A DNA stretch of 64,000 nucleotides from Vulpes vulpes. Lineage: Eukaryota > Chordata > Mammalia > Carnivora > Canidae. Positions within the stretch are counted from its first letter, which is position 1. Each line of letters begins with the position of its first letter. Both the position numbers and the translations under genes were made by a program. The notes under the pieces were generated by a model that was given only the letters and a program-made list of their open reading frames with translations, did no database searches and was not told the origin of the DNA. Below, in pieces: positions 42,180 to 54,286 of the stretch. The DNA is taken from the NCBI RefSeq assembly GCF_048418805.1, contig NC_132788.1, positions 103,073,694 to 103,137,693 of the forward strand. The letters run 5' to 3'.

Positions 42180-42330
42180 GTTCACATCTTTTAAAAGTCA
42201 CTTAGTGGCTCAGTATCCCTCTAGGGAAAAGGTCCAAACTCCACTGCCCTCCATGATTTGGCCCCTGTCTTCTTGCTCTGGCCTCATTACCCATTCCACC
42301 AAACCCTCCTGTCTTCTGATTCATCTTCTG
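42180..42330. mobile_element. L2-like relic
   Basis: AGGTCCAAACTCCACTGCCCTCCATGATTTGGCCCC recalls the L2 3' region. Diverged. Confidence 0.5.
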
Positions 42331-42651
42331 TATTAAGGAGGAAGTTACCCAAAATTTTTAAGTTACTCAAAAGTAATGGCTGCATTTCTTTGGAACATTA
42401 CATTGAAGTATTGCCAAAGAGGCCAACTCAACCTCCCATTTTCTGGGGGAATGTTCTTTGGTTTGCTTGCGATCTAGACTCTGTGACATCAGTGCTAACA
42501 CATAGGAGATTAATAAACTACAAGTGACTTTTGTCCAGTAGAGATGAAATTGTTTCTGTTCAGCTAAGAAGATCATCCCAAAGTTTATTGTTTATTGCCT
42601 GTGGGACAGTGAATCTCTCTCTGCTAGAGAAGATAACCCCCAAAACTACAG

Positions 42652-42837
42652 GTTTTTAAATTTTTTAAAAATAGAGAGAGAGCACATTGCACACGAGTTG
42701 GGGGGAAGGGTAGAGAGAGAGGAAAAAGCAGACTCCCTGTTGAGTAGGGAACCCAACACAGGGCATGATCTCAGTACCCCAAGATCATGGCCTGAGCAGA
42801 AGGCAGATGCTTAACCAACTGAACCACCAGGTGCCCT
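42652..42837 (-). mobile_element. Older CAN-type SINE
   Basis: Reversed: GAGAGAGAGCACATTGC, CTCCCTGTTGAGTAGGG, GATCATGGCCTGAGC, CTGAACCACCAGGTGCCC. Confidence 0.8.
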
Positions 42838-42839
42838 AA

Positions 42840-44120
42840 AAGCTACAGTTTTATTTTCCTGTATTTTTGCATCTAACTTGGAAAACTAATTTCATTATTC
42901 CTTTCCTGTCAGTATAAATCCCTGTTACTCAAATGCTCTGCAAACTAGGTTTACTCTCCTGGCTTCCTCATTAAGAAAGAGGTCTTTGACATATACTCAC
43001 TACATATTTGTATGAGAGTCACATTTTTATCTATCGGAAAACAATGTTTTGACATCAGATACTTGACATTTCTTATAATTCTGGGTACATCCGTGCAGTT
43101 TTGTAGCTCTGGATCTTTGCATTTACCTTCCCCTGGAGTCCTCTTTCTCCCTGTTCACTTGGAAAAGTTCTATCCCTCCCTCCACACTCTATCTTGAAAT
43201 AGTCACTGACACCCCCCAAGCAGTGCTGACCACTCTCCCTTTGCACCTCGGAACCTTGTAGAAACTGGGCCACACATGGGGCAAGCTGTCACAGTGCATG
43301 TACATGTTTGCTCCTGAGGCTTTCCTCCTTCCAGGGGAGCAACACATTGTAGTTACCTCCTTGTATGCAGTACCTAGCTCAGTATTAAGCATAAGGAAGA
43401 TGCTCTGTACATGTAGAAAGTTCCCTCTAGAAAATAAAAGGGAGGGATGTTCAAGTGAGTGAAAAGAGAATTCTGAGGGGGGAGACCCAGAACTAAGAGG
43501 CAGGGAAAGAAGAGCAGAGCTAGAGATGAGGTAAGAACGGAAGATGCAGTAGGGCGTGGAGAGCCCTGTCCAGAGCCGGGGACTTCTTTGTGATTTGGGT
43601 GGGCTTTTCCTCCCTTTGCATCCCTACCTACGTGCCAGGAAGGCTGCAAGTAAATCTTTGGTCTCCCTCTTACCTCTCTGCACACCAGTTTCTGAGCAAT
43701 GCTAGGGCATCACAGTGGAATTGCTGAAGGTTTGAGCCCTATAATATTAGCTTCTCCCAATGGAAGACAAATAAGGACGGAGAAGCAGGGACAGATATCT
43801 AAGCATGGGGGCCCAGGGCCAGAATGACACCTGGCATAGCCCAAGGGCATTTCCTTCCGAGACGTGGGAGAGGCAAGCCTGAACTGAAGGGCACAAGAGG
43901 ATTATTCAGGGCTGAATTCCCTCACTTCTCATTAAATAAATTGCTGTGTTGATTGTCTGCTTCTGGAGATTCCCCACCCCCTCTCATGGGTCAGGGAGGT
44001 GATCTTTTCTGCCCTGTCTACCGACTGGGAGCAAAGATGGAGCCACACGTAGGATCTGTGTGACCCCCTCCTCGCATACACATATACGCACGTCCTCCAG
44101 TCCCACCCCTCAGTCTCCAA
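42840..44120. other. Intergenic, no gene seen
   Basis: Relatively repeat-poor. Open frames at 43012-43197 and 43374-43685 show no domain or codon pattern that supports a gene. Confidence 0.4.
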
Positions 44121-44139
44121 TGGGACTTTTTCTTCCTTC

Positions 44140-44320
44140 TTTATTTTTTTAAACAGTTTTATTTATTTATTCATGAGAGACACACAGAGAGAGACAGAGA
44201 CACAGGCAGAGGAAGAAGCAGGCTCCTAGGAGGGTGCCCAATGCAGGACTTGATTCCAGGACCCCGGGTTCATGCCCTGAGCCAAAGGCAGACGTTCAAC
44301 CACTGAGCCACCCAGATGTC
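44140..44320 (-). mobile_element. SINEC insertion
   Basis: GGGACTTTTTCTTCCT / GAGACTTTTTCTTCCT flanks as TSD. Head GAGCCACCCAGATGTCCC. Confidence 0.92.
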
Positions 44321-44457
44321 CCTGAGACTTTTTCTTCCTAAAATATTCCTCTCCTCTTGGGTGTAGCCTCCAGGGTACACAGCTTCCCTTAGGGAACATC
44401 TTACTCCATCTCCAGTTTTTTTTTTTTTTATAAATCTAAGGATCAAGAAACATCTTT

Positions 44458-44646
44458 TTTTAAGATTTTATTTATTTATTCATGAGAGACAGAGAGAGAT
44501 AGAGAGAGAGAGAGAGAGGCAGAGACACAGGCAGAGGGAGAAGAAGGCTCCATGCAGAAGCCTGATGTGGGACTCAATCCTGGGACTCCAGGATCATGCC
44601 CTGAGCCGAAAGCAGATGCCCAACCGCTGGGCCACACAGGCATCCC
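44458..44646 (-). mobile_element. SINEC insertion with TSD
   Basis: AAGAAACATCTTT at 44445-44457 and 44647-44659. Confidence 0.95.
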
Positions 44647-44659
44647 AAGAAACATCTTT

Positions 44660-45129
44660 GGTCAAGTCTTTCTCAGTGTCCAGAGAAAGGTTCTCCAAGA
44701 TTCCCAGAGATGCCTGTTAAAATGCATTTTATGGCCCAATTTGGATTCTGAGATACGGAAAATTTCCTGTGGAACTATTATAGAATCATTCTTTTAAATG
44801 TTTTTTCCAGTATGATCTCATTTATATAAAGGCCCCAAATGGACAAATCAAATCTCTGATGTTGGAAGTCAGAGTAGCAATGATCTTTGGGGAGTACTGT
44901 ATGCTATTTCTGGGGGTGCTGGTAATGTTATAGCTGTTCTGGTTGGCAGTTACACAAGTATGTCCACTTCATAACATTGCATAAAGCTGTATATACATCT
45001 GATTTGTTTACCCTCTCTGTTTATCATATTTTAATTAAAACATTCACTTGAAAAATTTCCAGGTGGTTTGAATTAAATCCTTAGTTCAAACATCTCCTCT
45101 TAAGCAACAGAATCATTATTCCTAAATAC
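44660..45129. other. Intergenic, no gene seen
   Basis: AT-rich. TATAAAGCTGTATATACATCTG-like text suggests an old L1 or LTR edge, but unassigned. Confidence 0.3.
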
Positions 45130-45147
45130 ATTTCAAGGATAATTTTT

Positions 45148-45322
45148 TTAAAGGATTTTATTTATTTATTCATGAGAGAGAGAGAGAGAGAGGCAGAAAC
45201 ACAGGCAGAGGGAGAAGCAGGCTCCATGCAGGGAGCCCGAAGTGGGACTCGATCCCAGGTCTCCAGGATCAGGCCCTGGGCTGCAGGCGGTGCTAAACCG
45301 CTGAGCCACTGGGGCTGCCCTG
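45148..45322 (-). mobile_element. SINEC insertion with TSD
   Basis: ATTTCAAGGATAATTTT flanks (45130-45146 and 45323-45339). Head GCCACTGGGGCTGCCC. Confidence 0.95.
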
Positions 45323-45440
45323 ATTTCAAGGATAATTTTGATTGCATTCTTTAATAATAACAAGATACAGTTGATAGCAACTGATTTTTGTAATGGGGCA
45401 ATACATGCAGGCAATTAATAGTAAAAATGAACATGCAGAG

Positions 45441-45640
45441 GGGCGTCTAGGTGGCTCAGTTAAGCGTCCGACTTTGGATTTTGGCTCAGGTTGTGATCTC
45501 ACAGTCCTGAGATCAAACCTTGCGTCCTGGCTTTGCACTCAGTGGGGAATCTGCTTGTGATTCTCTACCCTGCCCCTCTTCTCATTCATGCTCTCTCTCT
45601 CTCTCTGAAATAAATAAATAAAATCCTTTTTTTAAAGAAG
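45441..45640 (+). mobile_element. Older CAN-type SINE
   Basis: GGGGCGTCTAGGTGGCTCAG head, GGGAATCTGCTTGTGATTCTC middle, AAATAAATAAATAAAATCC tail. Confidence 0.85.
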
Positions 45641-45734
45641 TACTGAGCAATATTCTAAGGCAGGGTTTCTTAACTCTGGATGTTAGGACAATCAAGAACT
45701 TTGTATGTAGAAATTTTGATTAAACTGGTTCTAG

Positions 45735-45914
45735 GGATGCCTGAGTGGCTCAGTGGTTGAGCCTCTACCTTCAGCTCAACATGATCCAGGGATCCAGGAT
45801 TGAGTCCTACATCAGATCCTTGCAGGAAGCCTACTTATCCCTCTCCCTGTGTCTCTGCCTCTCTTTTTCTGTGTCTCTCATGAGTAAATAAATAAAATCT
45901 TTAAAAAAAATAAA
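45735..45914 (+). mobile_element. SINEC insertion with TSD
   Basis: AAACTGGTTCTAG / AAACTGATTCTAG flanks. Head GGATGCCTGAGTGGCTCAG. Confidence 0.93.
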
Positions 45915-45989
45915 TAAACTGATTCTAGACTGAAGCTAGTGGCAGTATATTTTAAAATATCCACAGGTAAAATAATGGTCAACTAGGAA

Positions 45990-46235
45990 TGAGAACTGCT
46001 GATATTTTTTTCAAAATCTTAAATTCCAGTTAATATACAGTGCAATATTGGTTTCAGATATACAATATAGTGATTCAACAATTCCATATAACACCCTATG
46101 CTCATCATAATAAGTGCCTGCAAGTGGCTCCTGATCTATGCAATTTCTTTTTTCTTTCCTTCTCTTCTCTTTTCTTTCTTTCTTTTCCCCTTTCTTTCCT
46201 TCCTTCTTCATGATAAGCTCCTATGTGTTTTGTTT

Positions 46236-46272
<37 letters not shown>

Positions 46273-46361
46273 TTTCTTATTCTTTCTTTCCTTTTTCTTC
46301 CTTTTTCATTCTTTCTTATTCTTTCTTTCTTATTTTTAATTGAAGTATAATTAATATACAA
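45990..46361 (-). mobile_element. Ancient L1 3' region, interrupted, with CT-rich tract
   Basis: AATATACAGTGCAATATTGG and ATTCCATATAACACCC ... ATAATAAGTGCC, then a CTTT/CCTT-rich low-complexity tract (46141-46335) and AATTGAAGTATAATTAATATAC. It continues beyond the younger L1. Confidence 0.6.
46141..46335. repeat. CTTT/CCTTT-rich low-complexity tract
   Basis: Nearly pure pyrimidine strand with CTTT repeats at 46236-46275. Confidence 0.9.
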
Positions 46362-46377
46362 CATTACTATTCATTTC

Positions 46378-47467
46378 TTTTTTTTTTAATTAATTTTTAT
46401 TGGTGTTCAATTTACCAACATACAGAAAAACACCCAGTGCTCATCCCGTCAAGTGTCCACCTCAGTGCCCGTCACCCATTCCCCTACAACACCCGCCCTC
46501 CTCCCCCCTTCCACCACCCCTAGTTCGTTTCCCCGAGTTTGGAGTCTTTATGTTCTGTCTCCCTTCCTGATATTTCCCAACATTTCTTCTCCCTTCCTTT
46601 ATATTCCCTTTCACTATTATTTATATTCCCCAAATGAATGAGAACATACACTGCTTGTCCTTCTCCGATTGACTTATTTCACTCAGCATAATACCCTCCA
46701 GTTCCATCCACGTTGAAGCAAATGGTGGGTATTTGTCGTTTCTAATCGCTGAGTAATATTCCATTGTATACATAAACCACATCTTCTTTATCCATTCATC
46801 TTTCGATGGACACCGAGGCTCCTTCCACAGTTTGGCTATTGTGGCCATTGCTGATAGAAACATTGGGGTGCAGGTGTCCCGACGTTTCGTTGCATCTGAA
46901 TCTTTGGGGTAAATCCCCAACAGTGCAATTGCTGGGTCGTAGGGCAGGTCTATTTTTAACTCTTTGAGGAACCTCCACACAGTTTTCCAGAGTGGCTGCA
47001 CCAGTTCACATTCCCACCAACAGTGTAAGAGGGTTCCCTTTTCTCCGCATCCTCTCCAACATTTGTTGTTTCCTGCCTTGTTAATGTTCCCCATTCTCAC
47101 TGGTGTGAGGTGGTATCTCATTGTGGTTTTGATTTGTATTTCCCTGATGGCAAGTGATGCAGAGCATTTTCTCATGTGCATGTTGGCCATGTCCATGTCT
47201 TCCTCTGTGAGATTTCTCTTCATGTCTTTTGCCCATTTCATGATTGGATTGTTTGTTTCTTTGGTGTTGAGTTTAATAAGTTCTTTATAGATTTTGGAAA
47301 CTAGCCCTTTATCTGATATGTCGTTTGCAAATATCCTCTCCCATTCTGTAGGTTGTCTTTTAGTTTTTTTGACTGTATCCTTTGCTGTGCAAAAGCTTCT
47401 TATCTTGATGAAGTCCCAATAGTTCATTTTTGCTTTTGTTTCTTTTGCCTTTGTGGATGTATCTTGC
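46378..47467 (-). mobile_element. Younger LINE-1, 5' truncated (1.09 kb)
   Basis: Perfect 16-bp TSD CATTACTATTCATTTC at 46362-46377 and 47468-47483. T-run (A tail), L1 3' UTR and ORF2 end in reverse. It was inserted into an older L1. Confidence 0.97.
46621..47427 (-). pseudogene. L1 ORF2 C-terminal fragment (268 codons open)
   Basis: ORF2 C-terminus, uninterrupted from the truncation point to the natural end (SFIWGI). The Cys-rich motif CWRGCGEKGTLLHCWWEC is intact, unlike the copy at 34779-35879. Without endonuclease and reverse transcriptase domains it cannot act. Confidence 0.95.
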
Positions 47468-47483
47468 CATTACTATTCATTTC

Positions 47484-47845
47484 AAATATACAACATAGTC
47501 ATTCAAAATTCCATGTTACTCAATGCTCACCACGATAAGTGTAGTGACCATCTATTGCCTTAGAACATTATTATAATATTATTGACTATATTCCCTATGC
47601 TTTTCACCTCTGGGACTTACTTATTTTATAACTGGAAGTTTGCACCTCATAATCCCTCAGCTATTTCACACATCCCCCCCTCCCAGCCACCACCCCTCTG
47701 GCAACTACCTGTTTGTTCTTTGTACTTAACAATCTTGGGTTTTTTGTTTTTGTTTTTGTTGTTTGCTTGTGTGTTCCTTTTCAGGTACAAGTGAAGTCGT
47801 GTGGTATTTGTCTTTATGTGTCCTTCTGTGTCTGACATTTCCTTT
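47484..47845 (-). mobile_element. Ancient L1 3' region, right part
   Basis: ACTATATTCCCTATGC and TAACTGGAAGTTTGCACC continue the older L1 broken by the insertion at 46378-47467. Confidence 0.6.
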
Positions 47846-48056
47846 TTTAAAAAAGATTTATTTATTTATTTTAGGGAGAGAGAGAGCACACAAGCAGGGG
47901 GAGGGGCAGAGGGAGAGAAAATCAAGCAGACTCCCAGCTGAGCATGGAGCCCAATGTGGGGCTCCACACAGGGCTTGATTTCATGACCCTGAGAACATGA
48001 CCTGAGCTGAAATCAAGAGTGGGTTGCTCAGCTGATTGAACCAACTAGAGACCCCT
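47846..48056 (-). mobile_element. Older CAN-type SINE
   Basis: Reversed: AGATTTATTTATTTATTTTAGG, GACTCCCAGCTGAGCATGGAGCCC, GACCTGAGCTGAAATCAAGAG. Confidence 0.8.
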
Positions 48057-48057
48057 C

Positions 48058-48960
48058 CAAAGAACTCTTAAAACTCGGCAATAAGAGGGATCCCTGGGTG
48101 GCGCAGCGGTTTGGCACCTGCCTTTGGCCCAGGGCGCGATCCTGGAGACCCGGGATCGAATCCCACATCGGGCTCCCGGTGCATGGAGCCTGCTTCTCCC
48201 TCTGCCTGTGTCTCTGCCTCTCTCTCTCTCTCTCTGTGACTATCATAAATAAAATAAAATAAATTAAAAAAAAAACTCGGCAATAAGAAAACAACCTAAT
48301 TTAAAAACAGGCCAAAGACCTGAACAGACATCTCATCAAAGAAGATACAAGCATATGAAAAGATGCTCCACGTGATAGGTGATCAAGGAAATGCAAATTA
48401 AAACGACAATGTAATATCCCTACATACCTATTAGAATGATCAAAATCCAGAACGTTAACACTACCTGACAACATCAAATGCTGACAAGGATGTGGAGCAG
48501 AAGAACTCTTATTCATTGCTGGTGGGGATGCAAAATTGTACTGCTACTTTGGAAGAGAGTTTGGTGGTTTCTTATGAAACTAAACATATTCTTACATTGA
48601 TCCAGCAATTACACTCCTTGGTATTTACCCTAAGGACTGGAAAACTTATGTGCACAGAAAAACCTACACACAAATGTTTATGGTATCTTTATTAATAGTT
48701 GCCAAAACTTGGAAACAATGAAGGTGTTCTTCAATGGGTGAGGATGGATAGACTGTGGGACATCTAGACAATGGAATATTATTCAACACTAAAAAGAAAT
48801 GAGTTATCAAGCCACAAAAAGACATGGAGGAACTTTAAAACATGTTACTAAGTGGAAAAAGCCAGTGTGAAAAGGCTACATACTTTATGATTCCAACTTC
48901 CCCCAAAAAGATGCAGTGGTATCAATAGTGTACATAATGGTGACCCTTGTGCTGAACCTT
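48058..48960 (+). mobile_element. Ancient L1 (sense) relic
   Basis: AACAGGCCAAAGACCTGAACAGACA, GGTGATCAAGGAAATGCAAATTAA, GCTGACAAGGATGTGGAGCAG, GGAATATTATTCAACACTAAA. End of ORF2 and 3' UTR in the forward direction. Confidence 0.85.
48086..48272 (+). mobile_element. Very young SINEC insertion, perfect 15-bp TSD
   Basis: AAACTCGGCAATAAG at 48071-48085 and 48273-48287. The head GGATCCCTGGGTGGCGCAGCG is near consensus, interior hardly diverged, inside the ancient L1. Confidence 0.97.
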
Positions 48961-48973
48961 TTATCTACTGTTA

Positions 48974-49006
48974 GAGGAACAGGATCATCAAAAGGAACAG
49001 GATCAT
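48974..49006. repeat. 15-bp direct repeat
   Basis: AGGAACAGGATCATC twice, separated by AAA. Tandem duplication rather than retro-insertion, because the site lacks TT/AAAA. Confidence 0.7.
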
Positions 49007-49133
49007 CTGCTGTGGAGATTCCTCACTGGAACAGCCTAATTGCAATACCTGAGGTTTTTTTTGTTTTTGTTTTTGTTTTTGTTTTGTTTTTTGGGGGGGT
49101 GGTCTGTGGATTAGAAACTATTGCAAAACTACG

Positions 49134-49353
49134 GGTACCTGGGTGGCTCAGTTGGTTAAGTGTCCCACTCTTGATTTTGGCTCAGATCATGATCTCAGGG
49201 TGGTGGGATCAAGTCCCGAGTTGAGCTCCATGCTCAACAGGGAGTCTGCTGGAGATTCTCTCTCTCTCCTCCCTCTTCTCCTCCCCCAGCTCACACTCTC
49301 CTGCTCTCTCTCTCCTGATCTCTCTCAAGTAAATAAGTAAATTTTTTTAAAAG
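49134..49353 (+). mobile_element. Older CAN-type SINE
   Basis: GGGTACCTGGGTGGCTCAGTTGG head, GATCATGATCTCAGGG, GGGAGTCTGCTGGAGATTCTC, A-rich tail. Confidence 0.85.
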
Positions 49354-49804
49354 AAATTATGCAAAACTAAACATTTGTGATTGGTAAGCATGCGTCTCTG
49401 GACACATAATTTTTATAGTCTTCATGGCTTTAATTTCTCTTGATATTTCATATCTGAATATTGATATTCATATTTGATACTTCATATCTGAATATTGCTT
49501 GAGAACACCTTTAGTGGGGTTTGAGGAATATTCTGAGGTCCTACATGTATCAAAACTATTTTGAGTTTGAATCCCATAACCTATGGGATCTTCTGAATTT
49601 GTTACTTATGACCCAGGCATCCTGGTGAAATGCACAACTCTCTTTTTAAAATATACATATAAGTGTCAACTCTTTTCACAGTTCATGCTATTATCCAAAA
49701 ACTTTGGCATTGATCAAATCTGTTGAAAGAGGTTATGTGAGAGAATATATGTTACTGGTTCTCAATCTTGGCTTCATATTGGAAGTCTTTGGTGAACTTC
49801 AAAA

Positions 49805-50190
49805 ATCATATTCCTCAGCCATTAGAAACAATGAATACCCACCATTTGCTTTGACATGGATGGAACTGGAGGATATTATGCTGAGTGAAGTAAGTCAATT
49901 GGAGAAGGACAAACATTATATGGTTTCATTCATTTGGGGAATATAAAAAATAGTGAAAGGGAATAAAGGGGAAAGGGGAGACAATGAGTGGGAAATATCA
50001 GAGAGGGTGACAGCACATGAGAGACTCCTAACTCTGGGAAATGAACAAGGGGTAGTGGATGGGAAAGTGGATGGGGTTGGGGTGACTGGGTGATGGGCAC
50101 TGAGGGGGCACTGACAGGATTAGACTGGGTGATATGCTATATGTTGTCAAATCAAACTCCAATAAATATATATATATATATATATATATT
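49805..50190 (+). mobile_element. Canine L1 3' end
   Basis: CCTCAGCCATTAGAAACAATG, GGATGGAACTGGAGGATATTATGC, ACAAACATTATATGG, GAGACTCCTAACTCTGGG, CTCCAATAAATATATA. 5' truncated. The tail became an (AT)n repeat (50166-50189). Confidence 0.93.
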
Positions 50191-50347
50191 TGAAAAATCC
50201 TTATACCTGGATCCCACCACTAGGGACTCAGATTTAATTGGACTGGGGTTTAACGTGGTTGATGGTGGCGATGGTTGTACAACAATTGTGAATGTCGTGA
50301 ATGTTCTTAATGCCCAAGAACAGCACACTTAAAAATGGTTAAAATAG

Positions 50348-50536
50348 GGCAGCCCAGGTGGCTCAGCAGTTTATCGCCACCTTCAGCCCAGGGCATGATC
50401 CTGGAGACCCGGGATAGAGTCCCACCTCGGGCTCCCTGCATGGAGCCTCCTTCTCCCTCTGCTTGTGTCTCCTACCTGTCTCTCTCTCTCTCTGTCTCTC
50501 ATGAATAAATAAATACAATCTTTTTTTTAAAAAAAG
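50348..50536 (+). mobile_element. SINEC insertion with TSD
   Basis: GGTTAAAATAG flanks. Head GGCAGCCCAGGTGGCTCAGC. Confidence 0.93.
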
Positions 50537-50549
50537 GTTAAAATAGCAA

Positions 50550-51180
50550 AATTTAGGTATTTTTATCACAACTTAAAAAATCCAGTATTTATACACAAAA
50601 CATTTTGTTGTTGAAATTACATTTCACTTTCATAGTTGGGTACATTGTAGTGTGTGTACCTTGCAGGTCATCTAGTTAGTACAACAGATTCATTCAGTTT
50701 GAATAATTTTTTTAATGCACCAGTGGAACATTATCATAATATCTTTATATGAATTAAGCACACGTTATAGTGATACTATATACATTGGATTGACAGTTCA
50801 ATTGAAATATTTATTTCAATTACAGAAAAATTTTTTTCTAGTTTCAATTACAGAACAGTTCTTTTTCTAGTTCAATTCCAGAACAATTTGTTTTCTAAAT
50901 AAGTATGGACACATTTTTGAATTCTAAATGAAGGCGAACTAGTGATGCAGAACTGAGCGGCGATGCAGGAAGCAATAACTGTGACCACAATGTAAAGAAA
51001 CAGACACTGAAGATGTGTCATTGTGGAGGGCAATTACAATGAGCTGCAACAGAGCAAAATGAAACAGGTTTTTTTGTAAAAAATTTTTCAGAAACAATGA
51101 AGTGGACAAAATTAACAGATATTTTTAACAAATTATTAATGAATCTGATAATTTTCCTGTCAGTGGTCAAAACTGGTTAA
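50550..51180. other. Intergenic, no gene seen
   Basis: AT-rich unique-looking sequence. It includes a three-unit minisatellite at 50815-50900. Confidence 0.4.
50815..50900. repeat. Minisatellite, about 28-bp unit x3
   Basis: Three imperfect copies of TTCAATTACAGAA...TTTTCTAG with drift in the middle. Confidence 0.7.
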
Positions 51181-51183
51181 CTT

Positions 51184-51380
51184 GGGGCACCTGGGTAACT
51201 CAGTTAAGCATTGGACTCTTGGTTTTGGCTCAGGTCATGATCTCAGGGTTGTGAGATCCAGGCCCCATTGGGTTCCTTGCTCAGTGGAGAGTCTGCCTGA
51301 AGATTCCTTCTGCCCCTCTTCTCACTCGCGTGTGCTCTCTCTCTCTAAAATAAATAAACAAATAAATATTTTTTAAAAAT
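51184..51380 (+). mobile_element. Older CAN-type SINE
   Basis: GGGGCACCTGGGTAACTCAG, CATGATCTCAGGGTTGTGAG, TCTCTCTCTAAAATAAATAAAC. Confidence 0.85.
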
Positions 51381-51419
51381 TCTTAATTTTGTCACTGAAA
51401 TCAGGTGACCAATGTCTAG

Positions 51420-52110
51420 CAGTTCTTTTTTTAACTTGTTTTGTTGGTATTGTGATAAAATATAATATATATGTAATAATATAACATTAAAGTGATCATT
51501 TTAACCATTTTTAGCACACAGCTTACTGGCATTAAGTACATTTACATTGTTGTGCATCCACCCCCATCATCCATCTCCAGAACTTTCTCAGCTTCCCAAA
51601 CTGAACCTCTGTCCCCAGGAAGCACAGACTCCCCACCCCCTGCCTCACCGCTGGCTCCAACCCTCTCCTCTCTGTCTCTGTGAATTTCCTACCTAGGAAC
51701 TTCCTGCAAATGGAATGATGCAATATCTGTCCTTTCAAGAGTACCCTGTTTCACTTAGCACAATATCTTCGACGTTCATTCATGTTGTAGTATATGTCAG
51801 AATTTCTTTCCCTAGGTGGCTCAGTGGTTGAGCCTTTGCCTTCCACTCAGGGTGTGATCCCGGGGTCCTGGGTTGGAGTTCCACATTGGGCTCCCTACAG
51901 GAAGCCTGCTTCCCCCTCTGCCTAAGTCTCTGCCTCTCTTTCTGTGTCTCTCATGAACAAATAAATAAAATCTTTAAAAAAAAATGAATTTCCTTCCCTT
52001 TTTGGGCTGAATATTATTCCTTGCATGTATACACCATATTTTGCTTATCCATTCATCTGTCCAGGGATACTTGGGTTACTTCCATCTTTTGAATATGTGA
52101 ATAAACTGCT
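51420..52110 (-). mobile_element. Ancient L1 (L1M-like) relic
   Basis: ATTTTAACCATTTTTAGC, CATTAAGTACATTTACATTG, CCATCCATCTCCAGAAC, CACTTAGCACAATATC: same family as 1860-2620. Interrupted by a SINE. Confidence 0.75.
51810..51984 (+). mobile_element. SINEC nested in ancient L1
   Basis: GAATTTCTTTCCCT / GAATTTCCTTCCCT flanks. The head is short (CTAGGTGGCTCAGTGG), so the 5' end is slightly truncated. Confidence 0.88.
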
Positions 52111-52880
52111 ATGAAATGGGTATATAGCCAACAGAAGTTTTAAAGCCTTTTTCTTCCCCCCAGATCTGATCCTGTAACTTTGGTCAGCTACATGTATGGC
52201 TCGAAATCTTACACACAAGAGAAAGATTTTTAAATGGATGATAAAGCATGTTTTTTCAATTATCAAAATTTTGTTAGGAAATTATCAGGAAAAGACTAAA
52301 AAGGATATTTTTAACATCAAAGTTGCAACTAAGCCACTGAATAATTGTCCACAGTCTAAAGAGTATCAGAGAGCAATTGATTCAAAATTTGAAAAAATGC
52401 AAATACTTTTCTGTAACTGAGTATAATAAGTTGTGGTATGAGAGAGCCTGTCCAATTAATGTTTTGAAACATTTTGTCTCAAAGAATTTCTAAACTTATT
52501 AAGAAATGTGTTCCATTCATAGCCTAAAAATATTAATTCACAGTCATAGGTTTCTCGAATCTTGCCATAGCAGATTTTTTGCTAAGACTATTTACTAAAA
52601 GGGATGAAGAAATTCCCTATATAATATTTGAAGTCTTGTAGTTATGGTTCCAATGGCTGTTAGATTATACCACTGAGATTACAAATGCTTGTTAAGTGAT
52701 ATATATGTGGTAGAAAACTATTTATACTTGTAGACAGGAAATTGCTTTTACTTACTAAAGTTGTGTTAGTAACACATCCAACTTTGACTTCACCACTCCA
52801 CTTTTAGTTTACTTAACCAATTAAAAAATTAGACATTTCACTTACAATTAAGAGTAAATAATTTATAAAATAAATGATTT
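52110..52880. other. Intergenic, no gene seen
   Basis: AT-rich. A 74-codon frame at 52196-52420 has no recognisable domain and skewed AT-rich composition, so I do not call it a gene. Confidence 0.4.
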
Positions 52881-52884
52881 ATTC

Positions 52885-52981
52885 ATTTAAAAGAACTTTA
52901 AGTAGGTTCCATGCCCAATGCAGGGCTTGCATTCATGACCCTAAGATCAAGACCTGAGCTGAGATCAAGAATCAGATGCTT
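52885..52981 (-). mobile_element. Older CAN-type SINE, left part (split)
   Basis: AGGTTCCATGCCCAATGCAGG, GACCCTAAGATCAAGACCTGAGC: reversed SINE cut in two by the DPPA4 retrocopy. It resumes at 55392. Confidence 0.8.
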
Positions 52982-54286
52982 CGGTAAGACTTTTCTTTTT
53001 GTCAGCCTTGACTTCTCTTTGGATATGGAGAAAGCAAAAGGCAAAAAGAACTCCATCCATGAAGTCAGGGCAAGACTATCTGGCTGGCCAATCCCAACCT
53101 TTATCAGAAGAAGCTAAAGAGAAACAGCAGGCTTCTGGTGAACCAAAGTTACCAGGACCCTCAACAAGTGGGACCAAACAGAAAATATCTATGAAAGAAG
53201 ATGAAGCTTCCTGTTCAGAAAGATGGCCCAAGGCAAGAGTACAAGAGTAAGAATTCGGAAGAAAATCCCAATTCCTCCATTACCTTCTAAACTACCACCA
53301 GCCAACTTGCTTCACTGAGACATCCTGCGGACCTGGTGCCAAGAATTTAAGCTGAACACCAAAGGCCAGAAATTAGATGTATATAAGCGAATCTGCGAAT
53401 GTGCTTACCCAGGTCAAAAGAAGAACATTCTTGTCGCCACAGAGGAGACCAAGATCCTCACACAGACACAAAGAAGATTGATGATGGACAAGGGGGAAAT
53501 GTCTCTGGAAAGTCCTGGAACAAAGATACCTTCTGGTGGAACCTACCCTCCTGAAGTGGCTGCCCCCCTGAGGGGTCTGATGCTCTCCTGGAGGGGGTCA
53601 ATACTGTTGTTGTGACAACTTCGGCCCCAGATGCCATTGGTGTTTGCCCCCTGGTACAGAATTGCAGCCAGGGCTGGGAAGACGAAGACAGTGGCATCGC
53701 CACAGGAGGCCCAAGGTGTCAAGTGGTGCATGGTCCATGGGAGAAGTATGTCTGCAGACACCCAAGGTTGGGTTCACCCGCAATTTCATGCAGGACAAAC
53801 CTGGGTGCCCGAAAAGCGGGGGAGAGTATGTGCCCTCTTCTTGCTCTCCGCTTGTAACTTTCTACCCCCACAGCAGGAGGACAATATGCTGTGCCCCAAA
53901 TGTGTTCGGAGGAATAAGGTGTTAATGAAAAGCCTCCAATGACCTTTCAATAGCAGTACAAAGGACACAGCTGTGATTACTATTATTGGTACAAAGAGAA
54001 CTACAATCAGCTTGTGGTGACACTGATGACCAGACTGCAGGCTGCTCACACCCTCCATGCTTCCTTCTTACAGGGACACAAGCTGGTGCGTTGCAGATGT
54101 TACCCTGCGACCTCCACCGGGGCCTGTGGCTTCCTGGGTTGAGATGCAGGGGCTCTTAGGTTGTAAATTGTAAGAGCATTTCAGAAATTACCATTCATTC
54201 TGCTTAATAAGAAGAAAGAGTCATTCATACTACCAAACGTTTACCCTTCTGAAACAGAAGTGACCTTAACTTCTTTTAAAGTGGGT

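Noticed and set aside
53612..53942. Functional DPPA4-like protein from the 100-codon frames
   Set aside because: Frameshifts and a stop in the SAP-like region, plus tail and TSD, show a processed pseudogene.
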